Below, piece after piece: positions 1 through 7,338 of a DNA stretch of 9,687 nt. The first letter of the stretch is position 1, and each line of letters begins with the position of its first letter. This DNA comes from Bacteroidales bacterium. GTDB lineage: Bacteria; Bacteroidota; Bacteroidia; Bacteroidales; UBA932. The DNA is taken from positions 1 through 9,687 of the forward strand of contig JAHHQP010000047.1 in NCBI GenBank assembly GCA_020026355.1, in the 5' to 3' direction. The notes below the pieces were generated by a model, which was not told the DNA's origin, ran no database searches, and worked only from the letters and a program-made list of their open reading frames with translations. The position numbers and the translations under genes are program-made.

Positions 1-173
1 TACGCCAGATTGCCGATGAAAGGAACGGAAATCGGAAAGAGATCGGCAGCCGTTCGTTGATTATATCGGAAAAACGGCACAAACGGAAAGAAAGAGAATC
101 GCAGATTTTTTAAGAAAACATGCAGAAAAGAGCATTGGAATATGCTATATTTGCGGAATCAACAACAATACTT
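1..173. other. Left-edge region without a supportable gene
   Basis: No gene with a start codon and recognisable family lies here. On the + strand one frame is open from the window edge to a TAA at 111-113, reading as a short, very basic stretch (many Arg, Lys and Glu). Another frame is open from the edge to a TGA at 58-60. Either could be the last residues of a gene that begins outside the window, or neither is coding. The minus strand has no ATG start in 1-118. The segment is purine-rich, with the hexamer CGGAAA at 26-31, 33-38, 67-72 and 84-89, and a T run at 106-111. I see no hairpin followed by a T run that would mark a clear terminator. The right part carries the candidate promoter for the DUF486 gene. 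Confidence 0.4.
146..153 (+). promoter_or_regulatory. Candidate Bacteroidetes-type -7 element (TATATTTG)
   Basis: The octamer TATATTTG fits the TAnnTTTG -7 consensus of the primary sigma factor in Bacteroidetes. It ends 20 bases before the ATG at 174, which would leave a leader of about 10-15 bases. No matching TTTG -33 element is seen at the expected distance upstream. A six-position match arises by chance about twice per strand in 10 kb (another sits inside glpC at 3441-3448 on the minus strand), so position rather than the match itself is the main support. Confidence 0.4.
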
Positions 174-542
174 ATGAAAGCACTATGGACCATCCTGTTG
201 CTGGTAACCAGCAACATATTCATGACCTTCGCCTGGTACGGTCACCTTAAGCTGCAGGAAATGAAAATCTCCTCCGATTGGCCGATCATCCTGGTCATCC
301 TCTTCTCCTGGGCTATCGCCTTTTTCGAATACTGCGCCCAAGTTCCGGCGAACCGCATCGGTTTCATCGAGAACGGAGGCCCATTCAACCTCATGCAGCT
401 GAAAGTCATCCAGGAAGTCATCTCTCTTACCGTTTTCACCATAGTAGCGACCGTTCTGTTCAAAGGACAACCGCTACAATGGAACCATCTTGCAGCTTTT
501 CTCTGCCTGATCATGGCCGTATTTTTCGTCTTTGTCAAGTAA
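174..542 (+). CDS. DUF486 family small membrane protein (DMT-like)
   Basis: This 122-residue protein belongs to the DUF486 family, a compact relative of the drug/metabolite transporter superfamily whose substrate is unknown. It has four hydrophobic helices at about residues 4-21, 36-53, 80-96 and 104-121. Family landmarks are visible: the segment TFAWYGHLK after helix 1, FFEYCAQVPANRIG after helix 2 and a conserved QLKVIQEV entry into helix 3. The reading frame could extend to an ATG at 120, but the ATG at 174 is preferred: it gives the usual family length, the residues before it are not hydrophobic, and a candidate -7 element lies inside the longer version. No Shine-Dalgarno sequence precedes the start. 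The gene is on the opposite strand to the G3P cluster and abuts its last gene, so it is probably a separate unit. The family call is firm, the function unknown. Confidence 0.92.
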   Translation: MKALWTILLLVTSNIFMTFAWYGHLKLQEMKISSDWPIILVILFSWAIAFFEYCAQVPANRIGFIENGGPFNLMQLKVIQEVISLTVFTIVATVLFKGQPLQWNHLAAFLCLIMAVFFVFVK

Positions 543-1754
543 TCAACGGACTGCCGGTCTAGATTTGAAAACAGGAGTCTCTGCCAGATGCAGCAATTCG
601 CCGACCGGGCAGAAGGCTCTGCACCATGGGCGAGGAATGAAAACTGCCAGGACAATGAAAGTTCCAGCAAGAATCATCACCGCCGGTGCCGCAGCATGTA
701 TCAGGAACGCCCCGAAAGGCTCATAATCCAGAATAGAACCGCCCCAACCGAGCCAGAGCAAGGCCATCAGAACAATGAAAACCGATGTCCGCACCCTTCC
801 CATCCATTGCATGACCCTCGGCTTCATCCGTATTTTTCTCACCGGAATATGCCAGACCAGCTCCTGCAAGCTGCCATAAGGACACATGCTCATGCAGAAA
901 TGGTTATGCCGCCCCAGATAAGGCATCAGTAATGCGATGACCAGCATGATGAACGTCGGCAAGACCGTAACGACATTGAAACCATTGAGCATCCATCCTG
1001 TCAGAATAGACATGGAAAGGAATTGTCCACACCAGAAACCGGTAACTCCGACATTTAACGCCAGGACCGCAATCCTCACCCATTTTCTTCCTCTGAAGCA
1101 GAAGGAAGCCACTATTCCGAACGCGAAGACCAGCAGAACCGCTACTGTTTTTCCCCAACCGATACCCGGAGCCTGCCGGAGAGTGACCGTACTGGACAGA
1201 TAAGCCGCCAGCACCTGCCGGATGTTTCCGATCAGACCATTGGAAGAATAAGTCGCACCGGATACCGCATCGACCTGCATCTGCAACACCTCTTCCGGTG
1301 TCTTGCCATAGTATGCCGGGAAGACATGCTCAGCGGCCAGATCCAGAAAAGCCGGTGTCTCATCATTCTGACCGACCGTCATCTTCCCGATCTTTCCATC
1401 CAGGTCAATGAGGACGAAAACCGGAATCTTCCCGGCAAAGCCCTCGACTCCGGCTCCTACCTTTTCACTGCTCAACAGGATGCCATTATCTTTTCCATCC
1501 TTTCCAACAACGGTCCAGGACAAGGAATCACGGAACTGGAAACGTGCTCCCAAAAGTCCCAGTTCCCTTTTCTGCGAGGCATCCGGCATACGTAGGCCGG
1601 CAAGAGCTTCTTCCTGCGGAATACCCTCGACCACAGCATCACCGTGCCATTCATGCCCGAAAATACGACCTGAAGTTAGAGTTGTCGCCCCTATCATGAG
1701 GAAAACGACAAGGAGAGAAAACATACGTTTCAAAACCAATATGATCTTATCCAT
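543..1754 (-). CDS. Membrane FMN-binding / CxxxCP iron-sulfur protein
   Basis: A 403-residue membrane redox protein. An N-terminal hydrophobic segment (about 12-26) is followed by a presumably extracytoplasmic FMN-binding domain (about 90-185) carrying DAVSGATYSS at 162-171. This is the Asp-x-x-Ser-Gly-Ala-Thr type site to which the flavin transferase ApbE links FMN covalently in NqrC, RnfG and NosR; Thr168 or a neighbouring hydroxyl residue is the likely attachment point. About five helices follow (near 203-221, 228-252, 257-280, 322-340, 352-374), with two CxxxCP motifs, Cys287/Cys291 and Cys378/Cys382, as in the NosR/NapH/CcoG-type Fer4_5 domain. The C-terminal ferredoxin repeats of NapH and NosR are absent. 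Known relatives move electrons between the quinone pool or cytoplasm and the cell exterior. The gene sits 43 bases after glpT, so a tie to G3P oxidation is possible but only inferred. No apbE gene is in the window. The ATG at 1754 lacks a Shine-Dalgarno sequence; the ATG at 1724 would also keep the hydrophobic segment. Confidence 0.9.
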   Translation of the reverse strand: MDKIILVLKRMFSLLVVFLMIGATTLTSGRIFGHEWHGDAVVEGIPQEEALAGLRMPDASQKRELGLLGARFQFRDSLSWTVVGKDGKDNGILLSSEKVGAGVEGFAGKIPVFVLIDLDGKIGKMTVGQNDETPAFLDLAAEHVFPAYYGKTPEEVLQMQVDAVSGATYSSNGLIGNIRQVLAAYLSSTVTLRQAPGIGWGKTVAVLLVFAFGIVASFCFRGRKWVRIAVLALNVGVTGFWCGQFLSMSILTGWMLNGFNVVTVLPTFIMLVIALLMPYLGRHNHFCMSMCPYGSLQELVWHIPVRKIRMKPRVMQWMGRVRTSVFIVLMALLWLGWGGSILDYEPFGAFLIHAAAPAVMILAGTFIVLAVFIPRPWCRAFCPVGELLHLAETPVFKSRPAVR

Positions 1755-1774
1755 AAGCTGATTGTTCTAAACAT

Positions 1775-1788
1775 CTTCAATCATGAAG
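1775..1788. repeat. Short inverted repeat in glpT-downstream gap
   Basis: Within the largest gap of the cluster (1755-1797) lies a perfect 5-bp inverted repeat, CTTCA and TGAAG, around a 4-base centre ATCA. It overlaps a second inverted repeat, TGATTG at 1759-1764 and CAATCA at 1778-1783, with a 13-base loop. The two cannot form together as hairpins. Neither is followed by a T run on the minus strand, so they do not look like a terminator. A small operator or chance symmetry are both possible. Confidence 0.25.
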
Positions 1789-1797
1789 GAACACGCA

Positions 1798-3180
1798 TTA
1801 TCTGCGTTTTTTCTCGCCTTTCAAAGTAAATGAAGTGAAGAGAATCGACAAGGCGCAAGCCGCCAGCAGCAGAACGAAGGTCCAGTCCCAGCCGGCCTGA
1901 GAGACATAACCGATCACAATGTTCGCGAGAATAGCCGTTCCGAAGAAGTAGCCGAAGAAGCCTGTAAGTCCGGCAGCGGTACCGGCCGCATTCTTCGGAG
2001 CGAGATCCAGAGCCTGCACACCGATCAGCATGACCGGACCGTAGATGAAGAAACCGATACCGATCAGGGAAATGGTCACGATCAAGGGATTGTCACTGAA
2101 CTGCCAGTAAAGAAGGATGAAGACCGCGACGACAGCCATGAAGATAGAGGTGGTCAATGCTCGTTTTCCCTTGAATACCTTATCGGAGAGCCAGCCGCAG
2201 ATCAGCGTTCCAGGAATAGCGGCGAATTCATAGGCGAAATAAGCCCATCCGGCCTGCTTGATATCATAGCCCTGCGTCTCCATAAGGTATTTCGGTGCCC
2301 AGTCCAGACAACCGTAACGGACCATGTAGACGAAAGCATTGGCAATGGCGATGTACCAGAGCATCCTGTTGTTCAGGACATACTTGAAGAAGATATCCTT
2401 GAACGAAAGTGTTTCCTCTGCCTCCTCGCTGTAAGCCGGAGGATAGTCGTTACGGTATTTCTCGATAGACGGAAGACCGCAGGACTGAGGAGTATCCCGA
2501 ATCAGAAGATAGGCGATCAAAGCGATGAGCATGGCGACAACGGCCGGGAAGACGAAGGTTCCGATCAGGAAATAATATTCTTCCGCAGCCCCGAAGAACC
2601 AGGAACCGAACCAGGTCGCGCCATAAGCGGCCATCGGACCGACAACCGCACCTCCGACATTGTGAGCACAGTTCCAGATGGACATTTTCGTTCCACGTTC
2701 ATTCTGCGAAAACCAGTGAGTCATGACCCTGCCGCATGGAGGCCAGCCCATTCCATTGAACCAGCCGACCAGAAAATTGACCACCGCCATCAATGCGATA
2801 GCCCACTTCTTATGCTCAACTCCCAGCAGGAGAACCGGCGCCATCATGAACACCATGGACAAGGAAGCGAGGACCAGTCCCAGCGGAAGGAACCTTCTGG
2901 CATTGCTCCGGTCCGAAATGCTGCCCATAAGGAATTTAGACAAGGCATAAGCAATGGCATTCATGGCCATGACGATGCCGAGTTCACCTTCTTCGAAGCC
3001 CAGTCTTCCCAACGGTTCGACAGCCATCGAGAAATTCTTGCGCACAATGTAGAAACCGGCATAACCGAGGAAAATGCCGATGAACACCTGCCAACGCATT
3101 CTCTGGTAAGTCGGACCGATCTTTTCAGACGGCATTTCCGGACGGAAAGCCGGAGGTGCTAGAAATTCATTCATACCCAT
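1798..3180 (-). CDS. glpT: GlpT, glycerol-3-phosphate:phosphate antiporter
   Basis: A 460-residue, 12-helix major facilitator protein of the organophosphate:phosphate antiporter family (E. coli GlpT is 452). It would exchange external G3P for internal phosphate across the inner membrane. All the substrate-site residues known from E. coli GlpT are recognisable in context: Arg47 in FYIVRKNF (R45), Lys82 in SKFLMGSISDRS (K80), His173 in WNCAHNVGG (H165) and Arg288 in VYMVRYGCLDWAPKYL (R269). The central loop DTPQSCGLPSIEKYRNDYP and the late motif FFIYGPVMLIG also match GlpT closely, so this is the more orthodox of the two antiporters here. It starts 8 bases after the glpC stop. The ATG at 3180 and a second ATG at 3174 are both possible, with no clear ribosome binding site for either. 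Placement right after glpABC pairs uptake with oxidation. Confidence 0.95.
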   Translation of the reverse strand: MGMNEFLAPPAFRPEMPSEKIGPTYQRMRWQVFIGIFLGYAGFYIVRKNFSMAVEPLGRLGFEEGELGIVMAMNAIAYALSKFLMGSISDRSNARRFLPLGLVLASLSMVFMMAPVLLLGVEHKKWAIALMAVVNFLVGWFNGMGWPPCGRVMTHWFSQNERGTKMSIWNCAHNVGGAVVGPMAAYGATWFGSWFFGAAEEYYFLIGTFVFPAVVAMLIALIAYLLIRDTPQSCGLPSIEKYRNDYPPAYSEEAEETLSFKDIFFKYVLNNRMLWYIAIANAFVYMVRYGCLDWAPKYLMETQGYDIKQAGWAYFAYEFAAIPGTLICGWLSDKVFKGKRALTTSIFMAVVAVFILLYWQFSDNPLIVTISLIGIGFFIYGPVMLIGVQALDLAPKNAAGTAAGLTGFFGYFFGTAILANIVIGYVSQAGWDWTFVLLLAACALSILFTSFTLKGEKKRR

Positions 3181-3188
3181 TCTATGAT

Positions 3189-4442
3189 CTATCGTGTCTT
3201 GTTATTGGCCTGATAAGTCTTTTCCAGATCCAAAGCTTCCGCCAGGACGGAAACCGGATGCTTCACCGGTACGCCCGTGGACATCTCGATCTGCCATTTG
3301 CAAGTCTCGCAATCCGTGGAGACGAAGTCCAGATGAGCGGCTTCAATCTGCTTGAAAAGCGGAGCACCGATTCCTTGAGAAACCTTATAGTTCTCCTTCT
3401 TGAAGCCATAGGTGCCGGCAATGCCGCAGCATTGGGATTCCAAATGTACGAAATCTATTCCAGGAATCAGTTTCAAGAGCGACTCCGAATAGATGGCCCA
3501 GCCCAATTTCTCCATGTGGCAAGGCGTATGGTAGGCAACCCGACGATGCCAGTCCTTCTTGAAGATCAGCTGGATTTCTCCTTCATCCAGCAAGGTATAG
3601 ATGAAACGGGTAGCCAGATCGATATGGTTCCGGACCTCCTCGTTCTCTATGCCGAGGACATGAGGATATTCGTCCCTCATGGTGAAGATGCAGGTGGAAG
3701 AGCAGCCGACCACCGGACGGTTCTCCTGGAGAGACTGCCGGAAATTATCCACATTGACCTGAGCATTCTTCTTCGCCTTCTTGTAGAGACCATTGGAGAT
3801 CATCGCGACGCCGCAGCATTTCTCTCCTTTCTGGAGATGAACGCCCCAGCCGAGCGCATTCATGACTGCCACGAAGTCCTTACCGAGCTGAGGATAGTTG
3901 TAATTGATGTAGCAACCATGGAAGAAGGTCAGATGATGCAGATACCGGTCCTGATCCGCCTCAGCATGCTTGCGATACCACTTCTCGAAGGTCTGCTTCG
4001 CATAGTTCGGGAATTCCCGGTGCTTGTCCACTTTCATGACCGCATCCAGCACCGCTTTCGTCGGCCTGAGGGAGGTCGCCCAGTTCACGACCGGCGAAAA
4101 CGGTACCGCCATCGTACCCATGAAATCAGTGCTTGCCAGCACCCTATCCCTCAACGAAGGCTTCTGACGACCATATTCCATCCGGGCATGCTGGATGATA
4201 TCTCCGATCTTGACATTGGAAGGACAAGCCACCTCACAACGTTTGCAGTTCATGCAGTATTTCAGTGTATCATCATAGAAATCACTACCTTTCAGACGCA
4301 GCCGTTCCCCGTCTGGTCCAGCTTGCTTCGGGCCCGGATAAAGCGGATTAAGCGGTACCACCGGGCAATATACGGTACAGACCGTACACTTGATACACTG
4401 CTCGAAATTGTTCTCCGATATGTTTTTCTCTTGTAATTTCAT
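3189..4442 (-). CDS. glpC: GlpC, anaerobic G3P dehydrogenase iron-sulfur subunit
   Basis: This 417-residue protein is the iron-sulfur, membrane-associated subunit of the anaerobic G3P dehydrogenase. It passes electrons from GlpAB to menaquinone. Two [4Fe-4S] ferredoxin motifs lie at the N-terminus: Cys16, 19, 22, 26 and Cys63, 66, 69, 73, each followed by Pro. Two cysteine-rich CCG domains follow: Cys177, Cys209-Cys210-Gly211 and Cys247/251, then HTPCHMEKLGW with Cys308, Cys338-Cys339-Gly340 and Cys378/381 in TDCETCKW. These are the hallmarks of the GlpC/HdrB-like family, where CCG domains hold non-canonical clusters. The protein resembles E. coli GlpC (396 residues, from memory) along its whole length, with about 6 extra residues at the start and a longer tail. 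It is the only gene of the cluster with a strong Shine-Dalgarno sequence, and it starts 11 bases after the glpB stop. Confidence 0.96.
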   Translation of the reverse strand: MKLQEKNISENNFEQCIKCTVCTVYCPVVPLNPLYPGPKQAGPDGERLRLKGSDFYDDTLKYCMNCKRCEVACPSNVKIGDIIQHARMEYGRQKPSLRDRVLASTDFMGTMAVPFSPVVNWATSLRPTKAVLDAVMKVDKHREFPNYAKQTFEKWYRKHAEADQDRYLHHLTFFHGCYINYNYPQLGKDFVAVMNALGWGVHLQKGEKCCGVAMISNGLYKKAKKNAQVNVDNFRQSLQENRPVVGCSSTCIFTMRDEYPHVLGIENEEVRNHIDLATRFIYTLLDEGEIQLIFKKDWHRRVAYHTPCHMEKLGWAIYSESLLKLIPGIDFVHLESQCCGIAGTYGFKKENYKVSQGIGAPLFKQIEAAHLDFVSTDCETCKWQIEMSTGVPVKHPVSVLAEALDLEKTYQANNKTR

Positions 4443-4448
4443 CGCAAG

Positions 4449-4456
4449 CCCTCCTA
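4449..4456 (-). promoter_or_regulatory. Strong Shine-Dalgarno of glpC overlapping the glpB stop
   Basis: On the minus strand the sequence TAGGAGGG contains a perfect AGGAGG seven bases before the glpC ATG at 4442. Its first three bases are the TAG stop codon of glpB, so ribosomes ending glpB would sit on the glpC initiation site, which favours coupled translation. The other genes of the cluster have at most weak GGA or GAG triplets at this position. It could also be a chance match in a genome that makes little use of such sites. Confidence 0.75.
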
Positions 4457-5713
4457 TGCTACTGGATTTTCTGCTGACAGGATCAGATCGGCGACACGAA
4501 GAGCCGTCAGCATGCTCACTCCTGCGCCGCTGCCTTCCGTACGGGAATCCGCCCCGCTGAGGACAGAACCGGCCGCATACAGGTTATCATAAGGGACTCC
4601 ATCCCTTCTGGCCCTGAAATCCTCTCCGGTGGCGACACCGAACCTGAAATATCGATGGTCGGCAAAAGGACTTTCGCCATACCACTGAGAACGGTCCGAG
4701 ATGAAATCTACATCACAGCCGAAGACCGGTTCACGCACGGAATCCATATCCGAGACGAGACCGCCGCTGAAGAAATGACCGGTAGCCAGCACGACATGGT
4801 CAGCCTTGAACGGGAAATCCACATGGTTCGCGGTATAGAGCGTCTTCACATGGGTTCCTTCGATGACAGCAGCCTGCACCGTATCCCCCAGAATATAGAC
4901 ACCCCCTAACTGCTCGAACACACGGCGGAGCGTCATCTGGGTACGGATTCCCGGTACAGACGGAGGCATGGTCGGCAGAAGCTGTACCTTCTGCGGCAGC
5001 TCCGCACTCAGACGCAGGACGATACCTTCGCTTTTCAAGCCGAATACGGCCGGAAGGATCACGGTATCATAACCGACCGCTGTCTTCTTCAGGACCTCCA
5101 CGAAATCCTGGAAAGTCTCTTCACTCTCCAAGGTCCGGGCAATGTTCGATGCCCTCATTTCCGTCGGACTCTTCCTCAGACGATCCACTCCGGGAACGTT
5201 CAGGATTGCAATTCGGCAATCCGCTCCTCTGGCAGCAAGCGCATCAGCGATGAATTTCGTGTTGAAATCCAGGAAGCCGGCGAAATTCGTGACCAGCACT
5301 TTTCCTTCCGGTACCTCATCTACCGACTGCACGATTCCGAATTCCGAGAAAGTCAGCCAAGTCGGTTTGAGACTTCCCATCGGCGTATAGCGGTAATGAT
5401 TCCTGCGCGGACTGCCTTCCACTCCGATTCCGCAATCAGACAGAAGTTCCTTCGCCCGCTCCGCATATTCCTCGAACATCCCTCCCAATTTATGATAAGG
5501 ATGTTCCGGAGCCAAGGCCTCGAAAGCCTCGACCGGATCGGTGACCGGCTGCCCGTCCGGAAGACAGTTCAGCAGATCGAAAGAACCGGAAGAAAAATGC
5601 AAGGCACTCTGTCCAGCCGAAATAACCGCACAACGTTGTCCTCTTTTCTGCAAGGAGATGGCACAGACCAGACCGGTCAGGCCCCCTCCGATAATGATCG
5701 TATCAAATTTCAT
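4454..5713 (-). CDS. glpB: GlpB, anaerobic G3P dehydrogenase flavoprotein subunit B
   Basis: A 419-residue flavoprotein, the same length as E. coli GlpB as I recall it. In the GlpABC complex GlpB pairs with GlpA and links it to the membrane subunit GlpC; it is reported to carry FMN. The N-terminus MKFDTIIIGGGLTGLVCAI is a Rossmann dinucleotide-binding fold with the GGGLTG turn at residues 9-14. The family segment GQSALHFSSGSFDLL lies at 34-48, PTMPPSVPGIRTQ in the middle, and HFFSGGLV and NLYAAGSVLSGADSRTEGSG near the end, the last forming part of the flavin site. The E. coli ending CGGGVCA is replaced here by SGAGVSM, so two cysteines present there are missing. It begins 4 bases after the glpA stop, with only a weak purine stretch upstream, so it probably depends on translation of glpA. 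Confidence 0.95.
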   Translation of the reverse strand: MKFDTIIIGGGLTGLVCAISLQKRGQRCAVISAGQSALHFSSGSFDLLNCLPDGQPVTDPVEAFEALAPEHPYHKLGGMFEEYAERAKELLSDCGIGVEGSPRRNHYRYTPMGSLKPTWLTFSEFGIVQSVDEVPEGKVLVTNFAGFLDFNTKFIADALAARGADCRIAILNVPGVDRLRKSPTEMRASNIARTLESEETFQDFVEVLKKTAVGYDTVILPAVFGLKSEGIVLRLSAELPQKVQLLPTMPPSVPGIRTQMTLRRVFEQLGGVYILGDTVQAAVIEGTHVKTLYTANHVDFPFKADHVVLATGHFFSGGLVSDMDSVREPVFGCDVDFISDRSQWYGESPFADHRYFRFGVATGEDFRARRDGVPYDNLYAAGSVLSGADSRTEGSGAGVSMLTALRVADLILSAENPVA

Positions 5714-5717
5714 AAGC

Positions 5718-7316
5718 TCATTTCATATCACAGATTGAACCATAGACCCATTGGGTATATTCCGCCTCCCGAAGCGCTTCACCCCAGCAGATCGGACTGG
5801 TACCGATCCAACGTTCCTCAAGGAAACGGCTGAGTTCCCGCTGCGCTTTTCCGGAACAGTCCATGGACTCTCCCAGGAGACCGGCAGCCCGGCAAGCGCA
5901 GAGTTCACCTTGACAGGTTCCCATCCCCAGACGGGTCCTTTTCCGCAGATCGGTCAGATTATGTACATCCAGTTCCTGAATGGCATAGTTCACCTCGCCG
6001 ACCGTCACGTTCTCGCACTCGCAGACCAGACTGTCATCATAAGGAGTTCCGGACTTGATGTTCAAGGCCATATCTCCATGGCGACCGACCGTAGAAGCGA
6101 TCTTTGCCGGTTTCATGTCGAAATGCTTGCGATATTCCTTCTCGTCCACCTTGCGTGAGCCCGGAAGCGGAATCTCAGCTGTACGACATTTCTGGTCCAC
6201 CTGCAGTTTCTTGCATACCAGGTCCGTCGCCCACTCCGCCATGAGCCTGTAGGTCATCAGCTTTCCACCCGTTATGGTCATGAAGCCCTCCACACCGTCT
6301 CTGGTCGCATGGTCCATCAGCACGATGCCACGGCTGATGTTACGCCCAGAAGGATCATTGTCCGCAGCGACCAGCGGACGTACGCCGGCATAAGCCCTCA
6401 GGATACGGACCTGAGCCAGTTCCGGAGCCAGACGGCAACCCTCCCTCAACAGGAGATCCACCTCCTCCGGAGTCACCCTTATATTATCCACTTCATCGAA
6501 ACCGACACGACTTGAAGTCGTACCGATCAGACAGATGGTATCTCCAGGCACCAGGATATCCGCATTGGCCGGCTTACGACAACGGTTCAGCACCACGCTG
6601 TTCACACGATGACCGAAGATCAGCAGAGAACCTTTGGCCGGGAACATGCTGACCGTGATACCGATCTTCGCTGCGATATCATGACCCCAGATACCGCAGG
6701 CATTGACCGTCACCGGTGCATGATATCTTTCTTTCATCTTCCGGACATGGTCGATGACTTCCACTCCCGTCACACGGTTTCCCTCCATGAGCAGCGAAGT
6801 AACCTCGCAATAGGTCTTGACCACGGCTCCATGAAGCTTCGCATCCACAAGATTCGCCAAGGTCAGACGGAAAGGATCCACAGAACCGTCCGGGACCCTC
6901 ACCGCACCGATGAGATCGGGATTCACGGAAGGTTCCAGCAGCCGGGCCTCGACCGGATCGATCGCCTCCGCATTGATGCCCGCCTTGCGGCAGGCCGTGA
7001 TGAAAGTGGACTGGTAAGCCAGATCATCTTCCGGGAGAGTGATGAAAAGTCCGTCATTTTCCTCTACGCAATGGCTGGCGACCTTCCGCAGGATCATGTT
7101 CTCCTTGATACATTCCGCGGCAGATTCCGGATCCGTGACGGCGTAACGCGCACCACTGTGCAGCAGACCGTGATTTCGGCCGGTCGCGCCTGTCGCGAAA
7201 TCAGAGCGTTCCAGCAGCAGCACCTTCAGACCGCGCATCGCGCAATCCCGAGCAGTACCGGCACCGGTCGCACCACCACCGATGATGATCACATCAAATT
7301 CGTTCTTATTTTCCAT
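5718..7316 (-). CDS. glpA: GlpA, anaerobic G3P dehydrogenase catalytic subunit
   Basis: A 532-residue FAD enzyme that oxidises sn-glycerol 3-phosphate to dihydroxyacetone phosphate at the inner face of the membrane when oxygen is absent. The FAD motif IIIGGGATGAG is at about residues 10-20, followed by GATGRNHGLLHSGARYAV at 43-60 typical of the DAO-fold G3P dehydrogenases. RAYAGVRPLVA lies at 307-317 and ITGGKLMTYRLMAEWA at 348-363. The C-terminal BFD-like [2Fe-2S] domain has Cys432, Cys434, Cys468 and Cys473 (CEC and CQGELC), which separates GlpA from the aerobic enzyme GlpD. Identity to E. coli GlpA (542 residues) looks very high throughout, from memory. The frame stays open to an ATG at 7364 inside the preceding gene, but the ATG at 7316 puts the FAD motif at the usual distance and has a weak GGA upstream. 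Its stop is 4 bases before glpB. Confidence 0.97.
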   Translation of the reverse strand: MENKNEFDVIIIGGGATGAGTARDCAMRGLKVLLLERSDFATGATGRNHGLLHSGARYAVTDPESAAECIKENMILRKVASHCVEENDGLFITLPEDDLAYQSTFITACRKAGINAEAIDPVEARLLEPSVNPDLIGAVRVPDGSVDPFRLTLANLVDAKLHGAVVKTYCEVTSLLMEGNRVTGVEVIDHVRKMKERYHAPVTVNACGIWGHDIAAKIGITVSMFPAKGSLLIFGHRVNSVVLNRCRKPANADILVPGDTICLIGTTSSRVGFDEVDNIRVTPEEVDLLLREGCRLAPELAQVRILRAYAGVRPLVAADNDPSGRNISRGIVLMDHATRDGVEGFMTITGGKLMTYRLMAEWATDLVCKKLQVDQKCRTAEIPLPGSRKVDEKEYRKHFDMKPAKIASTVGRHGDMALNIKSGTPYDDSLVCECENVTVGEVNYAIQELDVHNLTDLRKRTRLGMGTCQGELCACRAAGLLGESMDCSGKAQRELSRFLEERWIGTSPICWGEALREAEYTQWVYGSICDMK

Positions 7317-7338
7317 ATCTTGTCCAAAAAGATTTTTC

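Noticed and set aside
26..89. Four copies of CGGAAA near the left edge as a possible repeat array
   Set aside because: Spacing is irregular (7, 34 and 17 bases between starts) and the region is simply purine-rich; there is no repeat-spacer structure and no CRISPR signature.
3441..3448. TACATTTG on the minus strand as an internal promoter in glpC
   Set aside because: It matches TAnnTTTG but lies deep in conserved coding sequence, over codons for a His-Leu pair, at a frequency expected by chance.
3156..4436. Long + strand reading frame (426 codons) opposite glpC
   Set aside because: It mirrors a strongly conserved glpC almost exactly, has no recognisable domain and is rich in His and Arg. It arises because glpC rarely uses codons whose complement is a stop.
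7317..7333. ATCTT/AAGAT inverted repeat directly before the glpA start
   Set aside because: The stem is 5 bp, mostly A and T, with a 7-base loop; too weak to claim as a regulatory hairpin.
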